Origin: an uncultured SAR86 cluster bacterium
Lineage (GTDB): Bacteria; Pseudomonadota; Gammaproteobacteria; Magnimaribacterales; AG-339-G14
Length of the DNA stretch: 64,000 bases
Assembly: GCA_902625415.1 (NCBI GenBank)
Contig: CACOBG010000001.1
Coordinates: forward strand, 124,001 to 188,000
Reading direction: 5' to 3'
The notes under the pieces are model-generated. The model did no database searches, was not told the DNA's origin, and saw only the letters and a list, made by a program, of their open reading frames with translations. Below, one piece after another: positions 41,947-51,513 of the stretch. Every line of letters starts with the position of its first letter. Position 1 is the stretch's first letter. A program made the position numbers and the translations under genes.

Positions 41947-44900
41947 TTAGAAATCAATTCCAAAAGACATACCCCAAGATCTAGGCTCTCTTAAACTTAT
42001 AGCGCTGAAGAAACCTTGGGAAGAAGCTGATAAGCCCTTTCCAGTGATGTTTCTTTCGTCGGTTAAGTTTTGAACATAGAATCTGATATTCCAGTCAGCA
42101 TCGGTTGGAACAATTCGTAATGAGAAGTTCCATTCGTCCCAAGCAGCTATTTTATCGGCCTCTATATTGTACAAACCTTGGTAGAAATCACTTTGATAGT
42201 AATAATCAAGTCTTGGAGTGATTTCTAGGTTACCTGCTTGTGCAGTATAACCAATCCCCATTGAAACAGTTAAATCAGGGAAAGGCATTTCATTACCAGT
42301 AATTGGGGTTGGAAGACCGGTAGAAACAAACGAACCTTTTTGAGTAAGTGTAGTTACACATTCTTCATCCGTACCAAACTTAACTTCTCCTGCACTTCCC
42401 GCAACAGTTCCAGCACTATCTGCATGGTCATTCATAGCAGTGAACAATTTACATATTCCATCAGTTTGTTGTCCGGAACCTGTTCCTCTTACTATGATTG
42501 AAGGAAGTAAAGTACCCTCAGTCGAGTGTGTTCCCAAGGCTGAATTAATAGGTGAGTAAAGTAAAGTTTTACCAGTAGCTGGAGCACCAGCAGTAGCATT
42601 TGCAGGATTACCAATACAAGTTTGCGGTAGACCAGGACTTAGGTTGCTCAACATGTGACAAACCGTACCTTTTTCACCATACGCCGTGGCATGCGCACTA
42701 AACTCAACTGGAATGATAATTGTAGCGAGATCCGTAGATGTTAACTTAAGACCTGAAGAACCTCTTGCGGTTCCATTATCACATCCACCTGCCCATTTAT
42801 AACCATTACCAAGCTCGACGTTTGCTGCAGCAGTTAGGTCAGGAGCATCTCCGCTACCTGTTGTGGTTGAACAATTTAAAGCAAATGCGAGCTCATTTCC
42901 TAGAGCTCCCTGAGTTTTGTCAGCTCCTGATAATTGGACAGCAGAAGGAGTAGCTCCCAGTCCTGCTCGAGTTGCCAATATATCCATTACTCTCATAGAA
43001 GTGACGCCCAACTCATCTTTTTTAATTAGATAAGTATTTGCTTGTTGACCTTTAGCAGCATGCCAATTTTTGGATTCAGCCGTACCAGCATAATGTCCAC
43101 CAAGGTCAGCCGGGTTGATAAGTTCTTTAGTACCAATTTCAGATGAAATATAACTCATCATGAAATTAAAGGTAAGACCAGGAACTGTTGGAGGATTAAG
43201 TAGTAACTCCAACTCAGCTCCATAGTTTTCTACTGGCATACCTTCGTTAATTCCGGTTTCATTCCTAATGACACTTAAATGATAATTATCAAAGTCGTTG
43301 TAGTAAATTGAAGCATTAGCTACCAATCCGACTTCTGGAACGGTTGCTTTTACACCAAACTCTAAAGCGTCAACTTTCATTTCATCAAAAGTAATAGGAG
43401 TGTTAGGGAACCTTGAAGCATCAAAAGGCGGGTTGAACCCTCCCCCTTTGAAACCTGTAGAGTAACTCATGTAGAAAAGCGTATCGTCGTTTATTTGATA
43501 ATCCCAAACAAAACGTCCAGTTGTATTCGTAAAGGATTTCACAGGTTCTACACCTACATTCTTATAGTCAGCGTTAAGTTCAGGCAAACCTCGAAGACCA
43601 ACTGAACCGTTAACCGAATTAGGCGCACCCATTCCAGGGGCAACACCAACCCTTTGTCCAATTGTGTTGGCGTGATCTTCAGTTACACCACCAGTAAAAC
43701 AAGCAGGATTGTATGTTGTTGTAAACAAGTTAAGAACATTTGCTACACCACCTGCTGCAATAGCACCGGAAGTTCCATTATCTTGGATACCACAAAGGGC
43801 AGCTGAGCTGTCAACATCGGTCGGGAGACCATTTGTTCCATCAAGAGGATTCCAAGCAGAAACTAAAGGAATTTTGTAAAAGTAATTATTAACTTTTACC
43901 TCTTTGGTATCTTCTGTGTATCTCAAACCTAAAGTAAGTTTGTGTTGATCGTTTACATCAAAGTAAAACTCGGTAAATAGTGCTTGTGCGTCTAAGGCAT
44001 AAGTATCCGTTAAACTTTGGTAGTGCTCTGAATACAACCCATCTACTCTTGCAACGATATCTCTCGCAACAGTCGCAGCCGAAGGTGCTGTTGAGTTGTT
44101 TTTATAAAGTCCAGCATCAATGAATTGTTGACCTGCAGCTATAAGTAGATTTCCGGTTGCAATATTAGTTGGGGAACAAATCGTAGAGCCCAATGCCACA
44201 GCATGAGGAATTACATCACCCGCCTTACCCACATTAGGCACATCAACAGGTAAAGTAGTAGATTCCGTACAAGCTATCAACGTATTGAAAGATGTTCTGG
44301 TTGGACCAGTAATCGCAGTCGGAGCGTCTATTCCATTCATGGTGATACCCGTTGCGTATACATCATAGAAAGAACTGGAACTGTTGGAAATGTCAATCGC
44401 TCCAATTAAGAAATTAAATGGACCATCCAAATCGGATTGGAATTTCATCTCGATTGATTTTGATCTTGCATCAGATTGTGAAGCGTCACCACTGACTGGA
44501 TGTTCAAAGTATCCTGCGATACCTGCTCCACCAGGACAGAAAGAAGCATCTTTCATTGTGAACATATCACATTCGGGTTTGATTATTCTGTTTGAATAAC
44601 CTAAAGGTAGCCCTTTATTTCCGGAAGCAGCAACACCTGCTTGTGGTTGGGCCAAAGCACCAGCTGAGAATCTTATGTTTGTAGTTTCTGTTGATGCAGA
44701 AATTGTATCTCTGTAAAACTGTCTGCGATTGTCAAGGTAGGAAATTGACAAAGAACCTTGATCAAAAACTTTTTCTAAACGAAGCTGACTAGTAGATTCT
44801 TGGTTATCGTGTAAAGGGGATCTGATAACGTTGGATTCAAAAAAATCTTTTGGTTTATTTTTTCCAGTATCGATGAAAGTTGCTGGGACACCAGTTGGGA

Positions 44901-45858
44901 CATAAACTCTTCCACTTCCAGCGGCGCCATTTGCACCCACTTCAGCAGTATCTGGAAGATAAAAACCAGCCAAAGTTCCTCCTAAAGTAAGAGGTACAGT
45001 TGAACCAGTTGACATCGGGTGAACTGAATGAAAACTTTGCGTCCCACCGATCACACAACCTTGAACTAAATTACCACCGACCTCACAGAAAGCACCTTGC
45101 CTTTGTGTTCTTGCTGATTCCTCATCATAAGCTTGATGCATAAAATCTATAGTAAGATCGTCATCGGCTTCCCATCTGAATGATGCACGCCACATGTAAG
45201 AGTCTCTGTCATCGAAGCCGTCTGCTGCTGCTGAGTTAAGGTTTTTATTAACACCATCTCTTTCGTAATTGGAAAGAGCAAAACGAGCTCCTAAAGTATC
45301 GCTGATTGGGATATTGAGCATCATTTTGACCATCTTTTCATTGTCAGCACCGTACTGAATATCTGCTCTACCTGAAAAAGCATCAAGATCAGGAACGGCA
45401 GTAATCAAATTCACAACACCACCAGTTGAGTTCCTTCCAAATAAAGTACCTTGTGGACCACGGAGAACCTCGATTCTTTCCATATCTAGAAAACCAATCT
45501 CATTTGTAGAAGTGTTTCCTAAAGGAGCACCATTAATGTGCATCTCGACACCAGCGTCGCCACTAGCGGCTGTTAAAAAGTTTGTGATACCTCTAATTGA
45601 AAATCCACCGCCACTAAAGGAGTTTGATGAATAAGAAAGTCCTGGAACTTGCAATTGAAGATCACTTGCATATTCAATTTGACGGTCGCCTAAAACTTCA
45701 TCGGTGAAAGCGGATACTGAAATTGGTACATCTTGAAGACTTTGTTCAGTTCTTTGTGCCGTAACAATAACTTCTTCAATGGTAGATTGCGTAAATGCTG
45801 TGATGGATAGAAAAAACGACCCAACAACAGCCAAGCTTAGTTTAAGAAATTTACTCAT
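41947..45858 (-). CDS. Very large TonB-dependent outer-membrane receptor
   Basis: A 1303-residue receptor, against about 650-950 for most of the family. A signal peptide (about 1-24) is followed by a TonB-box-like IEEVIVTAQR, the plug domain (about 37-165; DLQLQVPGLSYSS, FSIRGITN, ERIEVLRGPQGTLFGRNSTGGVVNL) and a beta-barrel ending in SWGMSFGIDF, with the usual C-terminal Phe. The extra length lies in extracellular-type insertions (for example about 500-620 and 950-1180), rich in Gly, Ala, Thr and scattered cysteines. Substrate is unknown. A strong ribosome site (GGGGAGGA), an upstream nested palindrome and a private terminator show an independently controlled, highly expressed gene. Large receptors of this kind are prominent in SAR86-like marine bacteria. 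Confidence 0.95.
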   Translation of the reverse strand: MSKFLKLSLAVVGSFFLSITAFTQSTIEEVIVTAQRTEQSLQDVPISVSAFTDEVLGDRQIEYASDLQLQVPGLSYSSNSFSGGGFSIRGITNFLTAASGDAGVEMHINGAPLGNTSTNEIGFLDMERIEVLRGPQGTLFGRNSTGGVVNLITAVPDLDAFSGRADIQYGADNEKMVKMMLNIPISDTLGARFALSNYERDGVNKNLNSAAADGFDDRDSYMWRASFRWEADDDLTIDFMHQAYDEESARTQRQGAFCEVGGNLVQGCVIGGTQSFHSVHPMSTGSTVPLTLGGTLAGFYLPDTAEVGANGAAGSGRVYVPTGVPATFIDTGKNKPKDFFESNVIRSPLHDNQESTSQLRLEKVFDQGSLSISYLDNRRQFYRDTISASTETTNIRFSAGALAQPQAGVAASGNKGLPLGYSNRIIKPECDMFTMKDASFCPGGAGIAGYFEHPVSGDASQSDARSKSIEMKFQSDLDGPFNFLIGAIDISNSSSSFYDVYATGITMNGIDAPTAITGPTRTSFNTLIACTESTTLPVDVPNVGKAGDVIPHAVALGSTICSPTNIATGNLLIAAGQQFIDAGLYKNNSTAPSAATVARDIVARVDGLYSEHYQSLTDTYALDAQALFTEFYFDVNDQHKLTLGLRYTEDTKEVKVNNYFYKIPLVSAWNPLDGTNGLPTDVDSSAALCGIQDNGTSGAIAAGGVANVLNLFTTTYNPACFTGGVTEDHANTIGQRVGVAPGMGAPNSVNGSVGLRGLPELNADYKNVGVEPVKSFTNTTGRFVWDYQINDDTLFYMSYSTGFKGGGFNPPFDASRFPNTPITFDEMKVDALEFGVKATVPEVGLVANASIYYNDFDNYHLSVIRNETGINEGMPVENYGAELELLLNPPTVPGLTFNFMMSYISSEIGTKELINPADLGGHYAGTAESKNWHAAKGQQANTYLIKKDELGVTSMRVMDILATRAGLGATPSAVQLSGADKTQGALGNELAFALNCSTTTGSGDAPDLTAAANVELGNGYKWAGGCDNGTARGSSGLKLTSTDLATIIIPVEFSAHATAYGEKGTVCHMLSNLSPGLPQTCIGNPANATAGAPATGKTLLYSPINSALGTHSTEGTLLPSIIVRGTGSGQQTDGICKLFTAMNDHADSAGTVAGSAGEVKFGTDEECVTTLTQKGSFVSTGLPTPITGNEMPFPDLTVSMGIGYTAQAGNLEITPRLDYYYQSDFYQGLYNIEADKIAAWDEWNFSLRIVPTDADWNIRFYVQNLTDERNITGKGLSASSQGFFSAISLREPRSWGMSFGIDF

Positions 45859-45902
45859 TTAGAATCCTCCCCTAATGAGTTGATAATTATTTCGTGAGAA
45901 AT

Positions 45903-45952
45903 CTAAGCTTAAATAATCAAGTGAAATATATAACTTTCACTTATAAGCTTAG
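45903..45952 (-). repeat. Nested palindrome upstream of the TonB receptor
   Basis: Outer arms CTAAGCTTA (45903-45911) and TAAGCTTAG (45944-45952) are perfect reverse complements; inside them AAGTGAAA (45919-45926) and TTTCACTT (45935-45942) form a second perfect pair around an 8-base loop. Seventeen paired bases in 50, in a 212-base gap that separates the receptor gene from nth. It lies about 30 bases before the ribosome site (minus-strand GGGGAGGA, plus coordinates 45866-45873). It could be a dimer operator or an mRNA leader structure; the rest of the gap shows no further clear signal. Confidence 0.7.
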
Positions 45953-46054
45953 GGATTCTCCCCCTATACCAATCGATAATACCTTTTTTTGTCTCTACTG
46001 CAACCCTTAAAAGTTAAAAAAATAATATCCCTACAACAAAAAAGAAATTTAATC

Positions 46055-46060
46055 TATATT
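46055..46060 (+). promoter_or_regulatory. nth -10 element
   Basis: TATATT ends 10 bases before the nth ATG. No ribosome site lies between, so the transcript would be leaderless or nearly so. No clear -35. Confidence 0.35.
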
Positions 46061-46070
46061 GGAATTCTAG

Positions 46071-46724
46071 ATGAATAAAAAAGAACGAGCTCTGTTCATA
46101 GAAGCAAAACTCAACGAGCTTTTTCCTAGGCCCAAAGCGCCACTTAACCATACCAATGCCTTTACTCTTTTAATAGCAGTTCTATTAAGTGCACAAACAA
46201 CAGACAAAAGGGTCAATGTCGTCACTAAAGAACTTTTCAAAAAGGCGCAATCTGCCAAGGATATGTTAAAACTTGGTGAACAAAATGTTTATCAATTTAT
46301 TAAGACTTGTGGCTTAGCACCAAAAAAAGCCAAAGCAATAATCGAAACTTCAAAAATCATCGAAGAAAAATACAGTGGCGAAGTTCCTAATGAGTTAGCT
46401 TTGTTGGAAGAGTTACCCGGAGTTGGTCATAAGACAGCATCGGTCGTTGTCAGTGAATTTTTCAATAAGCCGGCTTTCCCTGTAGATACGCATATTCATA
46501 GACTGGCCCAAAGATGGGGACTTTCCAATGGAAAATCAGTAAAACAAACCGAGGAAGATTTGAAATCTCTTTTCGACGAAAGCAAATGGCGAGATCTGCA
46601 CCTACAAATTATCTTTTATGGCAGAACATTTTGTTCGGCAAGAGGCTGCGATGGCACAACATGTTTTATGTGCAAAAGTTTATATCCTAATAGAAAAAGA
46701 AGAATTAAAACTTTAAAAGCTTAA
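46071..46724 (+). CDS. nth: Endonuclease III (base-excision DNA glycosylase/lyase)
   Basis: Removes oxidized pyrimidines and cleaves the abasic site. The 217 residues carry helix-hairpin-helix ELPGVGHKTASVV with catalytic Lys121 and the catalytic aspartate at 139 in PVDTHIHRLA (E. coli Lys120 and Asp138). The C-terminal cysteines are at 188, 193, 198 and 201 (FCSARGCDGTTCFMC). E. coli spacing is C-x6-C-x2-C-x5-C; here it is C-x4-C-x4-C-x2-C, so the 4Fe-4S cluster binding, if kept, is arranged differently. The rest of the protein is normal. Confidence 0.93.
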   Translation: MNKKERALFIEAKLNELFPRPKAPLNHTNAFTLLIAVLLSAQTTDKRVNVVTKELFKKAQSAKDMLKLGEQNVYQFIKTCGLAPKKAKAIIETSKIIEEKYSGEVPNELALLEELPGVGHKTASVVVSEFFNKPAFPVDTHIHRLAQRWGLSNGKSVKQTEEDLKSLFDESKWRDLHLQIIFYGRTFCSARGCDGTTCFMCKSLYPNRKRRIKTLKA

Positions 46725-46742
46725 ATTTATTTTCGAGCCGAG

Positions 46743-46748
46743 TATAAT
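46743..46748 (+). promoter_or_regulatory. glyA -10 element
   Basis: A perfect TATAAT between nth and glyA. The start point near 46755 gives a leader of about 14 bases with no ribosome site. The -35 is not clear. Confidence 0.45.
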
Positions 46749-46768
46749 TGGTTTTTTGATTCAAACAT

Positions 46769-48025
46769 ATGTACGGAAATAATTTATCTATCAAATCTTT
46801 TGACGAAGATCTTTGGCAGGCTCTTGAAAAGGAAAAGCTCAGACAAGAACAACACATCGAATTGATCGCTTCAGAAAATTATGCTTCGCCTAGAATTTTA
46901 GAAGCTCAAGGCTCAATTCTAACCAACAAATATGCTGAGGGATATCCAGGTAAAAGATATTACGGCGGTTGCGAATTTGTGGACATCGCAGAACAACTGG
47001 CAATTGATAGGGCTAAAGAATTGTTCAAAGCTGATTACGCTAATGTACAACCTCATTCTGGAGCTAGTGCAAATGCTGCGGTCTTTTTAGCTCTACTAAA
47101 TGCTGGCGATAAAATTCTTGGAATGAGTCTGGATCATGGCGGGCATTTGACTCACGGTTCTAAGGTAAATTTTTCTGGAAAAATTTATGAGTCATACAGT
47201 TATGGCATCGATCCAGAAACAGGAGATATAGATTATGCTCAAGTTGAATCCCTAGCAAAAGAACATAACCCCAAATTAATCATCTGCGGTTTTTCAGCTT
47301 TCTCCGGAATCTTGGATTGGGCAAAATTTAAAGAAATCGCTAATTCCGTTGGTGCTCTCTTGTTAGCGGATATATCACATGTTTCTGGTTTAGTTGCTGC
47401 GGGTCTTTACCCTAACCCTTTTCCTCATGCGGATGTAGTTACAACGACAACTCATAAAACTCTAGTTGGTCCTAGGGGTGGATTGATTCTAGCTGGGCCA
47501 GATGAAGATTTACAAAAGAAACTCAATTCAGCATTATTTCCTGGATCTCAAGGGGGCCCTTTGATGCATGTCATTGCCGCAAAGGCTGTTTGCTTTAAAG
47601 AAGCTATGGAAGATGATTTTAAATCTTACCAACAACAAATTCTTACTAATGCTAAAACCATGAGCCAAAAGTTTATGGCCAATGACATCGACATTGTCTC
47701 CAACGGAACTTCCAATCATATGTTCTTGGTCAATCTCATAAAAAACGATGTTACTGGAAAGGAACTTGAAGCAGCTTTAGGCGAAGCCTTTATTACTGTA
47801 AATAAAAACTCAGTTCCCAATGATCCCAAATCTCCATTTGTAACTTCAGGTATTAGAATTGGAACGCCCGCAGTCACTAGAAGAGGTTTTGAAAAAGCCG
47901 AGGTTACTCAAGTTGCCGATTGGATTTCAGAAATTATCAAAAACATCGATGATATAAACTTAATTGCTAGTATCAAAGAAGAAGTTATATCTCTTTGTGG
48001 TAATTTTCCTGTTTATTCCCAGTAA
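46769..48025 (+). CDS. glyA: Serine hydroxymethyltransferase
   Basis: PLP enzyme interconverting serine and glycine and charging tetrahydrofolate. The 418 residues contain [34 protein letters not shown], the PLP lysine in [16 protein letters not shown] and [15 protein letters not shown]. Length equals the E. coli protein (417). It begins the glyA-nrdR-rib-nusB run, with nrdR 3 bases downstream. With serC in the window it connects serine synthesis to one-carbon supply. Confidence 0.97.
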   Translation: MYGNNLSIKSFDEDLWQALEKEKLRQEQHIELIASENYASPRILEAQGSILTNKYAEGYPGKRYYGGCEFVDIAEQLAIDRAKELFKADYANVQPHSGASANAAVFLALLNAGDKILGMSLDHGGHLTHGSKVNFSGKIYESYSYGIDPETGDIDYAQVESLAKEHNPKLIICGFSAFSGILDWAKFKEIANSVGALLLADISHVSGLVAAGLYPNPFPHADVVTTTTHKTLVGPRGGLILAGPDEDLQKKLNSALFPGSQGGPLMHVIAAKAVCFKEAMEDDFKSYQQQILTNAKTMSQKFMANDIDIVSNGTSNHMFLVNLIKNDVTGKELEAALGEAFITVNKNSVPNDPKSPFVTSGIRIGTPAVTRRGFEKAEVTQVADWISEIIKNIDDINLIASIKEEVISLCGNFPVYSQ

Positions 48026-48028
48026 ATC

Positions 48029-48481
48029 ATGCACTGCCCCTATTGTTCCTTCGAAGAAAGCAAGGTTATCGACTCTCGTCTGGTAACTGAAGGAAGTGAA
48101 ATCAGAAGAAGAAGGGAATGTCTTAAGTGTGGGGAAAGGTGGACCACCTTTGAAGTTGGAGAATTGGTCATGCCAAAAATAATCAAACAAGATAAGTCGA
48201 GAGTCCCTTTTGACGAAACCAAAATCAGAGAGGGTATAGCTAGGTCCCTCGAAAAAAGACCAGTAAGCGATGCTCAATTTCAAACTCTAATTGAAACCAT
48301 AAAAAAAGAAATCAGAGATTTTGGAGAAAGAGAGATTGAGTCAAAACAAGTGGGCGAAACGGTAATGAGGCACCTTAAAAAATTGGATGAAGTTGCTTTT
48401 GTTAGATTTGCCTCAGTATATAGAAGTTTCCAAGATCCGAATGAATTTAGCGAAGAAGTCAAAAAACTGAGTGATGAATGA
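48029..48481 (+). CDS. nrdR: Transcriptional repressor NrdR
   Basis: ATP/dATP-sensing repressor of ribonucleotide reductase genes, 150 residues. The zinc ribbon is Cys3, Cys6, Cys31 and Cys34 (HCPYC and CLKCG); an ATP-cone follows (about 49-137; VPFDETKIREGIARSLEKRPV). NrdR boxes for its targets were not searched for outside this window. The end overlaps ribD by 8 bases. The glyA-nrdR-ribD order is conserved in gammaproteobacteria. Confidence 0.96.
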   Translation: MHCPYCSFEESKVIDSRLVTEGSEIRRRRECLKCGERWTTFEVGELVMPKIIKQDKSRVPFDETKIREGIARSLEKRPVSDAQFQTLIETIKKEIRDFGEREIESKQVGETVMRHLKKLDEVAFVRFASVYRSFQDPNEFSEEVKKLSDE

Positions 48482-49574
48482 CTCCTTCTTCATTTCCGAA
48501 GCTATATCTCTTGGTCTGAAAGGTAGATTTACTGTAAAACCTGGAGTGAGAGTTGGCTGCGTGATTGTTAAAGAAAATAGAATAATTGGTCGAGGTTTCT
48601 ATGAAAAGTATGGCGGCTCTCATGCTGAAATAAATGCCATCAACGATGTTAAAAAAAAATACAAAACAAACTATCTTTCTAAACTATCCGGAAGCGATTT
48701 ATTCGTTACTCTCGAACCTTGCAGTAAGAAAGGTAAAACAGGCGCATGTGTAAATGAACTTAAGAAATATGATTTCAAGAGGATTGTGGTCGGTGTAAAA
48801 GATCCCACTCAGAAAGGAATTAACAACCTTCAACGTGCTGGTTATGAAGTAAAAAATTTGAATAATCAGCAATGTCAGGCTTTGAACGAATCCTTCTTTC
48901 ACAAAGTAAAATTCAAAAAACCTTTCGTAAGAGCAAAAGTTGCCATGTCAAGTGACCATAAATCTGTTTTTGCTTCAAAACATAGAAAGTGGATTACTGG
49001 AATTCCTGCTCGTAATGATGTTCAAACACTTCGAGCAGAAGCAGATATTATCCTTACTGGAGCTGGCACAATAAATGAAGATAACCCATCAATGAATGTG
49101 AGATCTAAAAAAATTATTGCAAATAAGAATTTTATCCAACCTGAAAGGTATGTGTTCTCAAATAGTCTTAAGTTGAATTGGTCTGCACCCTTTTTTAAAC
49201 TGCCAGGGAAAAAAGTAGTTGTAACTTCAAAAAAAAGTCTTCCAAAACTTTCTCAAGGTATGAATGATATTTCTTTGATGACTCTTAAAAAAAACAGCAA
49301 CTCCCTAAGTTCCAAAGACTTCATAAAAAGAATATCTAAATTAAATGTAAATAATATTTTAATAGAAGCAGGACCAAGGTTATTAGGAAGTTTTGGTGAT
49401 CATGATTTAGTTGATGAATACATTTTTTACATTTCTCCAGAAAAACTTGGAGACAAGGCTCTTCATTTTTATGAGGGCAATAAACAATTAAACTTTTTTG
49501 ATAAGAAGCTATTCGATATAGTTGAAGAAACAAATATTGGAAAAGATAAAAAGATAACTTTAAGGAAAAAATAA
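48474..49574 (+). CDS. ribD: Riboflavin biosynthesis deaminase/reductase
   Basis: Two-domain enzyme for the second and third steps of riboflavin synthesis, 366 residues. The deaminase (1-140) has the zinc motif GSHAEINAI and LEPCSKKGKTGACV; the reductase follows (about 145-366; RAKVAMSSDHK, WITGIPARNDVQTLRAEADIILTGAGTI given here in part, and NNILIEAGPRLLGSF). The start is ATG 48474; a GTG lies just before it. It is followed 2 bases later by ribBX. The usual next gene, ribE (riboflavin synthase), is missing here. Confidence 0.95.
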   Translation: MNDSFFISEAISLGLKGRFTVKPGVRVGCVIVKENRIIGRGFYEKYGGSHAEINAINDVKKKYKTNYLSKLSGSDLFVTLEPCSKKGKTGACVNELKKYDFKRIVVGVKDPTQKGINNLQRAGYEVKNLNNQQCQALNESFFHKVKFKKPFVRAKVAMSSDHKSVFASKHRKWITGIPARNDVQTLRAEADIILTGAGTINEDNPSMNVRSKKIIANKNFIQPERYVFSNSLKLNWSAPFFKLPGKKVVVTSKKSLPKLSQGMNDISLMTLKKNSNSLSSKDFIKRISKLNVNNILIEAGPRLLGSFGDHDLVDEYIFYISPEKLGDKALHFYEGNKQLNFFDKKLFDIVEETNIGKDKKITLRKK

Positions 49575-49576
49575 AA

Positions 49577-50668
49577 ATGGATTTGAATGGCACAAAGGAG
49601 CTTATTTCTGAAATAAAAAGGGGAAATATGGTACTTCTAATGGATGATGAAGATCGAGAAAATGAAGGCGATCTTATTCTTGCTGGAGAAAAAGTTAATG
49701 CTGAAAAGATAAATTTTATGGCAAAACATGCCAGAGGATTGATTTGTTTAGCAATGAGTCAGAATAAATGTGAAGCTTTAAACTTAAACCAAATGGTCAA
49801 CGATAATAAGAGTGGTCACGGTACTGGCTTCACCGTTTCAATTGAAGCTGCTTCAGGGATAACAACTGGTATTTCCGCGGCAGATCGAGCAAGAACTATT
49901 GCAGTTGCTTCAAAAGCAAAAGCAAAGGCCACTGATATAGTTTCTCCTGGTCATGTTTTCCCTGTCAGAGCGGTTCCAGGAGGAGTTCTATCTCGAACTG
50001 GTCATACAGAGGGAAGCACCGATTTATGTAGATTGGCAGGATTAACAGAATCAGCAGTAATTTGCGAAGTCATGAATGAGGATGGAACCATGGCGCGTAA
50101 AAAAGCCTTACTAGATTTTAGCCAAAAACATAATCTCAAGATTGGTACTATTGCTGATCTAATTAACTATCGAATTTTAAATGAAAAAACTGTCGAGAAA
50201 ATTGACCAAAAATCAGTTAGGACAGAGTATGGAAAATTTAATCTAATTTTATATAAAGACCTGATTTTTGATGAAACGCATTTGGTACTTCAAAAAGGAA
50301 AAATTTCAAAAAAAAGTCCGACCTTGGTAAGAGTTCAGCAAAGTAATTTCTTTCATGATTTGCTAAACATCAATGAATTTGGCGCTAGATGGTCTGTATC
50401 GGATTCTATGAGAAAAATTAATGAAGCTGGAAAGGGAATAATCTTGCTGATTGACGGGGAGAACAAAAAACAAGATGAATTCAATGAAATAAATGCCTCT
50501 AAGAAAAAAAGAATAACTGCGCCAAACAATGACCCAAGAAGAATTGGCATTGGGTCGCAGATCTTAAGAGATTTAGGAGTTCAAAAAATTAAATTAATGG
50601 GCTCTGAAGTAAGATACCCTTCCTTGTCAGGGTTCGACTTAGAGGTTTCTGAGTACTTGAAAAAATGA
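49577..50668 (+). CDS. ribB: DHBP synthase with degenerate GTP cyclohydrolase II domain (RibBX)
   Basis: Makes 3,4-dihydroxy-2-butanone 4-phosphate for riboflavin. Residues 1-200 are a complete Rib[58 protein letters not shown]. Residues 210-363 are related to GTP cyclohydrolase II but lack its zinc cysteines and SLRCDCG-type motif; the late section keeps [18 protein letters not shown]. This matches the RibBX type known in gammaproteobacteria, where only the RibB half is active. An active ribA must lie elsewhere. It overlaps ribH by ATGA. Confidence 0.9.
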   Translation: MDLNGTKELISEIKRGNMVLLMDDEDRENEGDLILAGEKVNAEKINFMAKHARGLICLAMSQNKCEALNLNQMVNDNKSGHGTGFTVSIEAASGITTGISAADRARTIAVASKAKAKATDIVSPGHVFPVRAVPGGVLSRTGHTEGSTDLCRLAGLTESAVICEVMNEDGTMARKKALLDFSQKHNLKIGTIADLINYRILNEKTVEKIDQKSVRTEYGKFNLILYKDLIFDETHLVLQKGKISKKSPTLVRVQQSNFFHDLLNINEFGARWSVSDSMRKINEAGKGIILLIDGENKKQDEFNEINASKKKRITAPNNDPRRIGIGSQILRDLGVQKIKLMGSEVRYPSLSGFDLEVSEYLKK

Positions 50669-51117
50669 AAACTTCAAAACTAGATATAAAAAAACCCTCT
50701 TCGGATTTAAGCAATGTCAAAGTTGCTGTAGTAAGCACAAATTGGCACGAAGAAATTATCAAGCCTATGCTTGAAGACTGTATCACTGTGCTTAAAGAAC
50801 ATAACTTAGAAAAGAAATCTTTTGTTGTTCCTGGGGCTTATGAATTGCCTTTTATAGCACAGGTTCTATGTAAAAATTACGATGCAGTAATTTTGCTTGG
50901 CTGCATCATTAAAGGAGAAACACCGCATTTTGAGATTATTTCTCAAAGTATCAGTGATAAAGTTTTAGAAACATCCCTTAATAAGAAAACTCCTATTATA
51001 TTTGGCGTCTTGACGACCAACAATGAAAGTGAAGCTAAAGAAAGAGCGGCATATAAAGGATCTGAATTTGCAATGTCAGCAATAAGTATTTTGGATACTC
51101 TAAACAAACTAAAGTGA
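50665..51117 (+). CDS. ribH: 6,7-dimethyl-8-ribityllumazine synthase
   Basis: Joins the products of RibD and RibB into lumazine. The 150 residues carry VSTNWHEEI, FVVPGAYELPFIAQ and the substrate-binding GCIIKGETPHFEII with catalytic histidine, then PIIFGVLTTNNESEAKERA. Length is normal. A four-base GTGA overlap joins it to nusB, the order found in most gammaproteobacteria. Confidence 0.96.
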   Translation: MKTSKLDIKKPSSDLSNVKVAVVSTNWHEEIIKPMLEDCITVLKEHNLEKKSFVVPGAYELPFIAQVLCKNYDAVILLGCIIKGETPHFEIISQSISDKVLETSLNKKTPIIFGVLTTNNESEAKERAAYKGSEFAMSAISILDTLNKLK

Positions 51118-51512
51118 AAGCCAGTCCGTCTCCTACTAAAACAAGAGAATTGGTTATTCAGACTCTCTATCAAAAAACCATTTCTGGGGATTCCAATACA
51201 AAAGTTCTCAAAGAACTAAAACAAACACAAAAAGGTTTAAATACAGAAAAGGTCAGTAAAATCGTAAAAGATATAAAAACCCTTGAGCAAAAGTTCCTAG
51301 ATACAATAAGTAAATTTTCAAATATTCCCACTTCTAGAATAGGAGAGATTGAATTATCTATTTTATATTTAGCTTTGTATGAAATTTCAGAATCTAAATT
51401 GGATAAGCCAATCATTATCAATGAGGCAATAAAGCTTGCAAAGAAATTTGGTCAAAATTCGAGCCACAAATTTATCAATGCAGTTTTAGATCAAGCAATT
51501 AAGAATAATTGA
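51114..51512 (+). CDS. nusB: Transcription antitermination factor NusB
   Basis: All-helical partner of NusE (S10) in rRNA antitermination, 132 residues. Seen: TKTRELVIQTLYQ at the start, IPTSRIGEIELSILYLALYEI and KPIIINEAIKLAKKFG, then NAVLDQAI at the end, matching NusB. The start is GTG at 51114. It converges on purA with a single base between the two stop codons, so no separate terminator exists. The usual followers thiL and pgpA are 11 kb away, beside dxs. Confidence 0.94.
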   Translation: MKASPSPTKTRELVIQTLYQKTISGDSNTKVLKELKQTQKGLNTEKVSKIVKDIKTLEQKFLDTISKFSNIPTSRIGEIELSILYLALYEISESKLDKPIIINEAIKLAKKFGQNSSHKFINAVLDQAIKNN

Positions 51513-51513
51513 A

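Noticed and set aside
45859-46070. A firm -35/-10 promoter for the TonB receptor
   Set aside because: Several TATA-like stretches occur around the palindrome but none has a convincing -35 at the right spacing, so no specific promoter is called.
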